Assembly (NCBI GenBank): GCA_049999765.1
Contig: JBNGIQ010006637.1
Coordinates: 1 to 20,184 of the forward strand
Length of the DNA stretch: 20,184 nt
DNA from: Phaeoceros laevis
Lineage: Eukaryota; Anthocerotophyta; Anthocerotopsida; Notothyladales
Direction of reading: 5' to 3'
In this document: piece after piece, positions 1 to 8,410 of the stretch
Layout: the number at the start of each line of letters is the position of its first letter
Position numbering within the stretch: the stretch's first letter is position 1
Position numbers and translations under genes: made by a program
Notes under the pieces: generated by a model
The model's input: the letters and a program-made list of their open reading frames with translations, nothing else
Database searches by the model: none
Told to the model about the DNA's origin: nothing

Positions 1-597
1 AAACCCGCCATGCGGGTGAGCCTAGCTCAGTTCTATGCAAGGAAACATTATCAAAAGCATGGAAGTGCACAAAAGATACAGGTCCTGAATCGCCAGCCTT
101 GAAGGTCACAACACTTGCAAAAGAGAAGAACTTGCTAAGACTGACTAGCTCTCCCTGCCTTCACCTATTTAAACAGCTATTCTCTCTCCAGCCACTTGAT
201 GCTTCTTGGGGCAAGAGCTGGGTGGAAGCTGCTTAGGAAGTTGCCTAGCCCACCTTGCTGACATGACTTGATAAGCAGTGGTGTCGGTGAGATTCCTTGT
301 GCACTAGCCGCCTAAAAGTCAATATATGACTTGAATAAAGAAAACTCATAAAATAGTTTGACTCCTATTCATTCAACTAGTCAAGCAACCATAAGTTACT
401 ACACATGGTCCTGAACTACATAGCATTGACAAATCATGCTGTCCGAGATAACTACTCTTAGCCTGACACTCTTGAGCCTATTCTCCCTTGATTCAGTTGC
501 TCTTTGTGCCATGTCATCCTGTAGGAGTCCGAGTACATACGTCAAGTGAAGCCAACCAACTATTTTTGGCGCACATGTGCTTAGGTACCGCCTCATA
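1..597. other. Intergenic, no gene recognised
   Basis: No reading frame here resembles a known protein and no splice-linked exon series could be built on either strand. A short inverted repeat (CCCGCC/GCGGG type) lies at the very start. The longest frames are minus-strand and look like chance frames. Confidence 0.6.
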
Positions 598-969
598 GAG
601 TCCCCCGGATGGACCCTGGAGGAGCATTGGCTTCATCTCATCGATGAGGCCAAACAGAAGGAGAAGATGCCTCCCTCCCATGGGGTGAGGGGTGCAGCTG
701 CCTGAATAGTTAAGGGGAAACTTGTCACACATCTGTGTGGAAGAGGAGGAAATCGCGGCTTCCGGAAATACTTTGTAAGTTTGTTTGAACTGCATTTTAG
801 TTGATGTTTTGGTATCTCATCTAACAAGAATTTTTGTTAGCAGAAGGACAATTATGGGAGGGAGCCCTCTGAAGCTGAAGTTGATAATGTTAAGGTGAAA
901 GGAAGGAAGTCATTGTCTGAATTCTGGAACAGCAGAGGCGTTACACCTCCCCGCAAGGTGGCCAAGAAG
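598..969 (+). pseudogene. Degraded coding-like fragment, possibly transposon-derived
   Basis: I do not recognise this gene. One plus-strand frame reads through protein-like, Lys/Glu-rich sequence (…EEHWLHLIDEAKQKEKMPPS…), hits a TGA after GVRGAAA, continues (IVKGKLVTHLCGRGG), and reaches a plausible GTAAGT donor near 775. A TTAGCAG acceptor ends at 842, after which the same frame continues (…VKGRKSLSEFWNSRGVTPP…) to a TAA at 970. The composition and the single CxxC-like remnant vaguely recall the BED zinc-finger end of plant hAT transposases, but no diagnostic motif is intact. It could be a chance frame. Confidence 0.25.
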
Positions 970-1140
970 TAAGGGGCACGCCAAATTGAACAGGATGAAC
1001 ATGACACAGGCGGCAACGAAGGAGAGGAGGACTCGGAAATAGGCTAATCCGATTCGGAGGTACTTACTGATAGTGTAATTGTCCGTGAGATGGATCTCTA
1101 GGAGCAAGTTGATTCGTAGCTTACCTATATATAGCACAAG

Positions 1141-1515
1141 TCATGGAACTTGCCATTGTTTGCCATGTCGGTTGACATGCGCTCAACTACATCTTGCCAC
1201 ATATAGCTCTGTGCAAGCATTCCCACCTAGAGCTGTAGAAACACATGATTTGCCACAAGTTGCTGTGTAGATAGGGCAGGCTAAACAGAACCTTTGCCAT
1301 GATTTGCCAGAAGTTGCCTTGTAGCTAGCTTGAGGCTCCGCCATGTTTTGCCATACCCTATTGTGCGCTTTGCTACATCTTGCCATATTCTATGCCACAT
1401 TGTGCTCACACAGAAACACACAAAAACCCCTATGATTTATGAGCATTTCACACTTCTCCATGATTTGCCACAAAGTGCCGCACAGTTTTGCCATATTCGT
1501 AGCCACATAAAGCCA
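1141..1515. repeat. Degenerate TTGCCA-rich repeat tract
   Basis: The pentamer TGCCA occurs about 11 times on the plus strand in roughly 375 bp, mostly as TTTGCCA or CTTGCCA followed by CA, AT or AG. A longer unit is visible three times, at about 1244, 1298 and 1459, beginning CATGATTTGCCA and followed by a diverged (A/C)AAGTTGC-like stretch. Spacing is irregular, so this is an eroded, interspersed or partly tandem repeat rather than a clean satellite. The frames across it encode repetitive peptides and are not credible genes. Confidence 0.6.
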
Positions 1516-1674
1516 TTAGAGTTCACCTCAGTTAACTAGGTAGGTAACTGTGGTTTGTTAGTTTTAACCCCCATGGTCGATGCGTCTAAAGCTTGTTTTG
1601 TGGCTGCTTTTGTTGCTTCTTATGTGATAAATTGATCTCGCTCATATGCTGCAGATACGTTCAACCCGGCACGC

Positions 1675-1797
1675 ATGTGCAACTGCAAGACGATGGCAGA
1701 ATTCAGCATCCCATCCTCGGATATGGCAGCAATGAATTCAGTAAATGCAAAAGCAAATGTAGCGATGTCGCAAGGAATAACCGTCAGACCCAAGTAA
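1675..1797 (+). other. Small protein-like open frame of unknown status
   Basis: A 40-codon frame from ATG to TAA encodes a peptide beginning MCNCKTMAEFSIPSSDMAAM and ending TVRPK. Its end overlaps a good splice-donor-like sequence (CCCAA|GTAAGT) and a TGCTGCAG acceptor-like site lies just upstream at about 1653, so it could be an internal exon. I do not recognise the sequence and found no partner exon. A competing plus-strand frame and a 165-codon minus-strand frame cover the same DNA. Confidence 0.15.
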
Positions 1798-2410
1798 GTT
1801 TTAACTCGACCGTAGTTAAGACCGTGGTTGTCAATCGAGGAAAATCGTTCCCGTCCGAAGGGTTTGGCTTTCAGCCAAAGCCAAAAAACCCGCCAATTCA
1901 CCTTCCATAATAAAAGTCTTACAAACCAACAAAAAACTCGAGACCTGGACATGTCGGCCTGTATCCGGCCGGTATTAAGCCCAGATGCAGGCGAATGGGT
2001 GCGCTGAACTTGCCCGACCCAACGGCTCTCTCTCCTGTTCCTGAATCCGAGATACAAGTATTTCCTGTTCCGCACCTGCGGACGAGGAATTGCTGCTTCT
2101 AGTAACTGTCCAGCCACAGATGAAGGCCGTCAGCGGGCCATCTTGATTCTGTGTTACCGTTGAACTCTCAATCCGTTTATTGTGCAACGGCTCCTAGCGA
2201 GGAGGCCTCTCCGTCTGCCGTTCTTTGCATCCTCAACAGCAGGTCAAGCCTGTAGCTGTCTGTTATCTTCCACCTCGTCTCCAGCGACTGAAAGTTCTGA
2301 GAGTACGCCTGCGGAGCCCTCATTTCCTTCCCTTCCCTTCCAATCCTTCCCTCACTCAGTCAACTGGCTGGCTGGCTGGCTGCACACTCCCTCCACCACG
2401 TCCCAGTACC
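1798..2410 (+). other. Upstream region and probable 5' leader of the TPR gene
   Basis: No gene recognised. The part next to the start codon is pyrimidine-rich (about 2322-2358, repeats of CCCTT and TTCCC), as is common in plant leaders, and includes a CTGG microsatellite at 2364-2382. A short hairpin-like stretch (TTTGGCTTTCAGCCAAAGCC) lies near 1862. The open frame continues upstream of 2411 to about 2225, but with no earlier in-frame ATG. Confidence 0.4.
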
Positions 2411-4813
2411 ATGGTGTCACTTGATGAATGGGATTGGTCCTGTAGGTTTGCTGCTTTCTCGGGTTCAGGCGGGACCACTGTGCTGAACAGCAGTGAGCGA
2501 CTCACTGATATCCATTGGGATCACCACACTAATCTGCCTCCAGCAGCAGGTCACATTCCGTTGAACCTTCGGATTTCCAAGTCCGCCCCGTGCTCTCCAG
2601 TCAAACCGCTTCTCAAGAAGATACCAGTGCGCACTGAGTCCTTCCACGTCGTTCACAAAGTTCCCGTTGGAGATACACCTTATGTCAAAGCGAAGCATAT
2701 GCAGGTTCATCTCGTATCGACCGGCTGCTGAGCCCTTTTCTCCTATCTGTATTGCATTTTGTCGTAGCGTGAAGTGTGGCACGGATTTTCTCAATGTTGA
2801 CCGCCCATTGCCTCGATGTCTGGTTCCTGACAAAAAGTGGAGTGCATCGCGCTGTGAGTGAGTTTTTGGTTTGATGCCGGCACGGTGGAAGAGCGACTGA
2901 CCTGTGGATTCTAAATGCCTCTTTGCTCTACTGTGGAACAGCTGGTGGACAAAGATCCAGAGCGTGCCATTGCGCTCTTCTGGGCCGCTATCAACGCTGG
3001 GGATCGAGTGGACAGCGCACTGAAGGATATGGCTATAGTCATGAAGCAGCAGAATAGAGCAGAGGAGGCAATTGAAGCTGTAAAATCGCTTCGCAGCCGT
3101 TGCTCTGACCAAGCCCAGGAGTCCCTGGACAATGTACTCCTGGACCTATACAAGGTGAGAGCCGCTCCCATCAAATCGGGAAGCTGTTGTTCCAGCTGCG
3201 CATTCGGACCATCCTTGTATGTATTTAGCCTTGTTGTGGTTGATACATGGGCAGAGATGCGGCAGGCTCAATGACCAAGTAGCGCTCCTCAAGCACAAAC
3301 TGCATCTCATTCAGCAGGGTATGGCTTTCAACGGTAAACGCACCAAGACTGCCAGGTCGCAAGGGAAGAAGTTTCAGGTGTCTATTGAGCAAGAGGCCAC
3401 TCGTCTCCTGGTAGGCCACCGGTTACCTCAGCAGTTTGGGTGGCCTGTTTGAGCTACAAAGTCCAGTGTTGCACTCAACTGACAAAAAAGACTGCGCGCA
3501 GGGCAATCTAGGATGGGCCTACATGCAGCTAGCTAACTTTGTTGCTGCGGAGGCGGTGTACAGGTAGGTATCAAATAACGGTTGTAGAAGGAATCAATCC
3601 ATTGCTCTGCTCTCGTCAAGACCGTTTCGCATTTCTGTATTTACACTCGTGTGCATGTGACCTGACCAGGAAGGCACTCGCCATTGAGCCAGACAACAAC
3701 AAGGTCTGCAATCTAGGAATTTGCCTTATGAAACAAGGGCGCCTGGAAGAAGCCAAGGTGCTGCTGCACAGCGTCACGCCAGCGTCAGGGGAGAACCGAT
3801 GGGTGTCTGATTCGCATCTTAAATCCTACGAACGAGCACAAGAGATGCTTCTAGAGCTGGACACTCCGAGCACCAGCAGCTTGCTCAGTGAAGCCGTTGC
3901 GGCTCTCAATGTTGAACTCCTTTCTCGGGAGCAGTTTCCTGTGAGAACTTTCCCGGGTGGCTCCCAGCTCAGACGAGGAGACGGTCTATCATGCATGATG
4001 CACCAGGAACCGCAGCAGCAACAGCAGGTGGTTGACTCTTCTTCAGCTGATGCAATCTTCTCCCCTTCCGGCGGAGGATTCTCCTCGAGGGAGAGGAGAA
4101 ATACCAATGATCTGCTGTACCTGAACCGCAGAGTCGTTGAAGCAAGCCAGGAGGAGCGACCATGCCCTTCCGTATCCATGTTCTCCGAGGAGTGGGATGC
4201 CAAGACTCTGACGCCCAAGACACAGGATAAAACACTTCCGCAGGAGAGGTTGAGGTCTCTCAGCGGACCTCAACCACATGATGACCGTTCAGCCATGAGT
4301 TGCAGCACGAGTTTGGCCGGTGAGGCGGATGGAAGGGCACCTCCAGGAGACGTAGGGCCGTATTTGTCAACAGCCGGAGTGGCTAGATATGGCAAGGCCG
4401 AGGCTCAGCTCTTTGGTGAGAGCGGCACATCTAGAATGCCACTCACCTACGACCGGACGAACCAACATGAAAACAACAGTTCCACCGACTCTTCGCTTAC
4501 TCCCGGCGATCCTCTCGGAAAGCAGCAGACCTCCAAGCACGCTACTACCACCTTCAGGTATGGTAACTATCCCGGCTATCACACTCAGTCAGCCTGGAGC
4601 GAAGGACTCTACGATGAGAATAGGCCTGCAGCGGGGCGCCCCTTCCTAGTCGACCCATTTGATCTCATGGCAGATAATCCTACTGTTGCTCTATCAGCAA
4701 CGCCCCTGCTTAATCAAGATCAGGGTCAGAAAAGGAATATTCCCCTACTCGAGAAAGCGCAGAGCGGAAATCTTCTACAGTGGGCGGATTTAGGATTAGG
4801 TGAACTTCTGTGA
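2411..4813 (+). CDS. TPR protein of the plant MS5/POLLENLESS3-TDM1-SDI family
   Basis: The spliced coding exons are 2411-2704, 2942-3154, 3255-3410, 3502-3563 and 3670-4813, all with GT-AG borders in matching phase, giving 622 residues. The start is the first in-frame ATG and sits in ACCATGG. The N-terminus has the basic patch LLKKIPVRTESFHVVHKVP followed by GDTPYVKAKHMQ. Residues 99-275 carry the conserved helical repeats (DKDPERAIALFWAAINAGDR; LFKDMA-type repeat ALKDMAIVMKQQNRAEEAIE; NLGWAYM; KALAIEPDNNKVCNLGICLM). The family is known in Arabidopsis for TDM1/MS5 (exit from meiosis II, APC/C-related) and SDI1/SDI2 (sulfur-deficiency response). Which role applies here cannot be told. Residues after about 300 form a Ser/Pro/Gln-rich, probably disordered tail with a short poly-Gln near 356-362, ending LLQWADLGLGELL. 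Family members I recall are about 300-500 residues, so the tail is long. Confidence 0.88.
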
Positions 4814-5300
4814 GTACAACAGGAAGTGCCCGCTCTCGCATAACAACAAACTGACCTAAAGGCGATGTATGTTTGTACAAATGGTATGATTTACTTCGAA
4901 AATGTCCTCGCTGTCGTCGTTTCCACCTACTATGAACCACCTATAGGATAGATAGATAGGTTTTACGTGCGAGGTAACGGAGGGCATCTTGTGATGCTGA
5001 AAGGCACGTAACTTCCGTGCACCCCTGAAGGGCGAACGATAGCACTTGGCCATCCAGCTAGCCTGGAGGAAAAAAAGTCGGAGCAAGTTTTTGTCGCCCA
5101 TGAAATATTTTTCCCTCCCGAAAATTTTGTATAATCACCAACTTTTTACATAATCAACAAATTGCGCGATGACGTGCGCAACCTGCGCAAAATCTCCAAA
5201 CTAGAGTGTGATCTCTCACCCAACCACCAAAATGCATACCAATATTGCAACTCGCAGGGCCAGAACAGATCTGCCCGAAAGTTCATATATTATCGGCATG
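4814..5300. other. Intergenic between convergent TPR gene and SF3B2 relic
   Basis: This should contain the 3' untranslated region of the TPR gene. A GATA microsatellite (GATAGATAGATAGG) lies near 4947. AT-rich sequence follows at 5101-5165, with a run of GCGC-type words (TTGCGCGATGACGTGCGCAA) at 5162-5181. No gene or RNA feature is recognised. Confidence 0.5.
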
Positions 5301-5340
5301 TCAGAACTTTAAATCCCGATAGTTTCTTAGACTTACCCCT

Positions 5341-5744
5341 CTTGAGCTTCTTTTTTTCTCCACCTGCATGCATGCATATGAAAAGAAAGTATTGGGCAGC
5401 AGCTGTTTCTCGGAAACATCCACGATCAATTTACAATAACTCCACGACCATGGCACTGAAGTCCTCCGGTGGCAAACTGTTTTTCTTCTTCCCAACCTCA
5501 AATCTTAAGGATTCCGACCCCAATTACATGAGAGCCACCCTCAGATATTGACTGACGGCAGGTAGCAGGCAAGGAAAAAAAAACTGAATGTCTCGTTTGG
5601 TAGCAAGGGCAACATCATCAAGCCCTTCAAGCTCCTCAGGCCGAAGAGTGATATCCACTTTATCTGTTTTTTGACTCTTGAGAAGATCCGGCCAGTCAAC
5701 AACAACTAAGCACAACGCTTCGTACAAAATACACAGCCTCTTCT
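5341..5744 (-). repeat. Tandem duplication unit A (SF3B2 terminal exons, distal copy)
   Basis: About 404 bp, aligned along its whole length with unit B next door. Shared strings include CACGATCAATTTACAATA, CTCAGATATTGACTGACGGC and GGATTCCGACCCCA. On the minus strand it holds the better-preserved LLKSQKTDKVDITLRPEELE exon, the EDFSAMVVE exon, and the start of the last exon that runs on to the stop at 5301. The unit joint falls in the last exon around a GCTCAAGAG word. Confidence 0.85.
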
Positions 5745-6130
5745 CTTGAGCCTCCCGCTTCCTTTTTTTCTCCACCTGCATGAATGCATATGAAAGTATT
5801 AGAACTGGGCAGCTGTTTCTCTGAAACATCCACGATCAATTTACAATACCTCCGCGACCATGTGACTGAAGTCCTCCAGTTGCGAACTTCGTTTTTTGTT
5901 CTTCCTCAAATCTGAAGGATTCCGACCCCACTTTCATGAGCGCCACCCTCAGATATTGACTGACGGCAGGCAAGGAAAAAAAAACTGACTGTCTCACTTC
6001 ACAGCAAGGGCATCATCCAGCCATTAAAGCTCCTCAGGCCAAAGACTGATATCCACTGTCTCTGTTCTTTGACTCTTAAGAAGGCCGACCTGTCAACAAA
6101 GCCCCGCTTTACGTATAAAATACACAGCTC
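5745..6130 (-). repeat. Tandem duplication unit B (SF3B2 terminal exons, proximal copy)
   Basis: Diverged partner of unit A with several indels and substitutions. On the minus strand it decodes as LLKSQRTETVDISLWPEEL, a stop, then WLDDALAVK, followed by an RFEEEQ exon with a one-base frame slip before EDFSHMVAE, and the last-exon start VEKKRKREAQEKR. There it runs straight into unit A without reaching a C-terminus. The outer edge near 6130 is approximate. Confidence 0.83.
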
Positions 6131-7845
6131 GTGGACAACTGCAGGTCACCAAAGATTCCCTAAAACTGCATTTAACCTCAAAACTGTACCTTTTATGCCC
6201 TTGCTTTGTCTCCAGTGGGAATGGCATACTTGGAAGAAAGCCAACAAGAAAAAACTCAAGATAAACTTCCAGAGGAACCATGCAAATCACAAAAAGAGAA
6301 AGGATGACACATACGTGTGAGATACATTCATCAAAGCACCAAGGCCAACTCGCTCTTCTTTCTCTTCCAGGACCTACAAAAGACCCACCAACATGTTCAG
6401 AGACAAAAAATTTATGCGTTGCTACTGTAGCAAATTACAGGCTGGATCTGTCAACGTGGGGACTCGCATGATACAACTGTTTATCAGCTCCTTTGTGATT
6501 TTTAAAGATCAATAACATCAGGGGTGTACGCTCCAGTCGGTGTTCTGCACAAACACATTGCAAACCAAAGCTGCTAAATTGTCCAGAAAGTGACCCAAGT
6601 AAATCAAACTCAAGACCACACCTGCATGCTTATTAGTCATGAGGGAGGCGACCTGTCTGGCATTCCTAGAGCTTCCTTCATTTCTTGTGATGGATTTCTC
6701 TAAACTTGATCTGGGGTACAAAAACGAAGTCACACAACAACCATTGACATGGCTGATAGCTCAATGTGGACTACCCCACACACCGACCAAATTCACTCAC
6801 CTCAAGAAGCAAACTGGACATAAATCGACTAGCAAAGTGGGCTGCTTGAAATGGACCTGTCGGATCTTTTCAATCCCCGTGGCAGCAATCAAATCAGGTA
6901 GCTGAAAGGGCTGCTTCTCAATACCACGCTTTCCCTACAGACACGCAGTCAGCCGATGAATATAAACCATTGTCAGCAGCGTCTTCAGAACTCCAAACTA
7001 CGTCCACAAAACACAACATCAGCTGACTGACATCTGAAATTAAATAGCCACATTATTGTGATTTCACCAACAGCCGAGCACACTAGAAAGTCAAAAACGA
7101 AGAAAAGGTGCAACCACACAAGTCGGCATTGCGAAAAGGTATGGACCTGCAGAAGGTCTCGCTTTTGCCACCAGTGCCTTGGTACGGGAACTGTACTGCG
7201 CTAAGCTTTCAAAAAGACCAGCAATTGCGGATCAGCAGCAGTGGCATCCCATACCTGCTGTGCGAAACATCATTAGTCAGCGCTGATCACATGGCAACAT
7301 GATGGCCACCAGTTTCATGCCGTTAGTTACTTCGACACATCAGGCTTCAGGCATCACTGTTTAAGCTCTGCAATTTTCATTGTCTTTGCAGCTGCACACA
7401 AGAATGTAGAAACTCAGTTATATGTCTCAACCTAGTTAACAAAGATGCACTGCCATCACAGCATGAGCTGTGAAACGCCAAATGAGAGCAAGCCTTCTTT
7501 TGTTTGTTAGAAGGAGCCTTGGCCTTGGATTTCATATCCTGCTCATCTTCATCATCATCATCATTGGTAAGGTATGACATCTTGGACTCTTGTGCTAAAG
7601 TGTCATCACCTGTTCAACTTGAATTAGGCTAGATATTTAAATGAATTGATAAGTGTAGACACCTGGGGAAGTAGATATATACAGGTTTGAGTGCGTCTTC
7701 TGCTTCGCTCTGTGTGTCGTCATCGCCATCACAATTTGTAGTGTGAGGGCCTTTTCCTTTCTTCTTCTTTTGCTTCCTGCGTTTGCGTCGCCTCTTCGCG
7801 GGCCTTCTTGGATACGCCCACAGGCAGAACTGCATTCTCTAACAT

Positions 7846-8410
7846 GGAGTCTGCGAGATAACCACAGCATCCTTCACTGGTGTGGCCGGCTCCTGCTCCA
7901 CACGGTTCATTATGCCAGCTGTCATTGTGAAGGTCCAAAGGTCCTGGCGACAGTTATGATCGCTCTGCGCCATTTGGATGAACTAGTTCCTTCATGCTGC
8001 CATCGCGTCCAACGTACTCGGCCTTCACCACCCAAGGCACAGGGTTAGGCAGGCGCATTAACCCTATTAGAGTTTTCATAGCACGACAGGCGAACGAAAG
8101 GCATTCTGATGAGCAGAAGACACGACTTCAACGGACGGACGGCCACCAGTGGAGCAGGATCTTCACCAACAGGCTTCTTCACTGTCCAGCATGGCAAGGC
8201 GAAGGATGGGGAGTTGGGACCTTTTCATGTGCGAGAAAGGACCCCTGTTTTCAGGACTTCTGTGTGAAACCCCTGTCAATTACCCTTACCTCCAAAGCTG
8301 CAAGGCCGTCTCTGCCATCGTAGTTTAGGCTCGCCTGCTTGCTGCTGTGGCGCACTACCTTCATCGTCCTGCGCCACACGTCACAGGACGCGGGATCTAC
8401 CGGCTCAATT
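7846..8410. promoter_or_regulatory. Head-to-head region between SF3B2 relic and UPL6-like gene
   Basis: This 565-bp spacer lies between the first codon of the SF3B2 relic (-) and the UPL6-like start (+), so it probably holds the UPL6 promoter and leader, and perhaps an old bidirectional promoter. No TATA box is obvious. A short minus-strand frame (ATG near 8082 to a TAA near 7958) encodes an unrecognised protein-like segment including AEYVGRDGSMKELVHPNGAE. A preceding minus-strand stretch reads TVKKPVGEDPAPLVAVRP. These could be remnants of another gene or of an upstream SF3B2 leader exon. Confidence 0.4.

Larger units (their letters stand above)
5301..7845 (-). pseudogene. SF3B2: Broken SF3B2/SAP145 gene (U2 snRNP SF3b subunit 2)
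   Basis: In intact form SF3B2 is the SF3b subunit of U2 snRNP that contacts pre-mRNA near the branch site and pairs with SF3B4. Minus-strand exon relics, 5' to 3': 7845-7683 (Lys/Arg-rich start, then DGDDDTQSEAEDALKP); 7609-7494 (TNDDDDEDEQDMKSKAKAPS); 7391-7331 (LQR, MKIAELKQ); 7254-7147 (VWDATAADPQLLVFLKA, TVPVPRHW); 6934-6857 (GKRGIEKQPFQLPDLIAATG…IRQ); 6710-6622 (MKEALGMPDRSPP, MQ); 6544-6505 (TPTG..TPDVIDL); 6373-about 6308 (VLEEKEERVGLGAL…SHTYV); then duplicated terminal exons (LLKSQKTDKVDITLRPEELE, EDFSAMVVE, VEKKRKREAQEK) and the end YRDLKF-stop at 5301. Lesions: frameshift near 7797, TGA 7356-7354, TAG 7203-7201 replacing the usual Tyr, TGA 6639-6637 replacing Trp, TAA 6504-6502. The exons for the YIEKEDSKK region and the proline-rich PSP region are not found. 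Most retained exons keep AG/GT borders, so this is a decayed genomic duplicate, not a processed copy. Confidence 0.87.

Noticed and set aside
1244-1485. CRISPR-like array from the repeated CATGATTTGCCA units
   Set aside because: Units are diverged and irregularly spaced, and the genome is eukaryotic.
1620-2117. 165-codon minus-strand open frame
   Set aside because: No recognisable motif and uneven composition. It overlaps a more protein-like short plus-strand frame. Not strong enough to call a gene.
2465-3112. 215-codon minus-strand open frame
   Set aside because: It crosses exons and an intron of the TPR gene in antisense, and the plus-strand exons have clear family motifs.
6069-6320. 83-codon plus-strand Lys-rich frame
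   Set aside because: It overlaps the SF3B2 relic exon reading VLEEKEERV on the other strand and is an antisense shadow.
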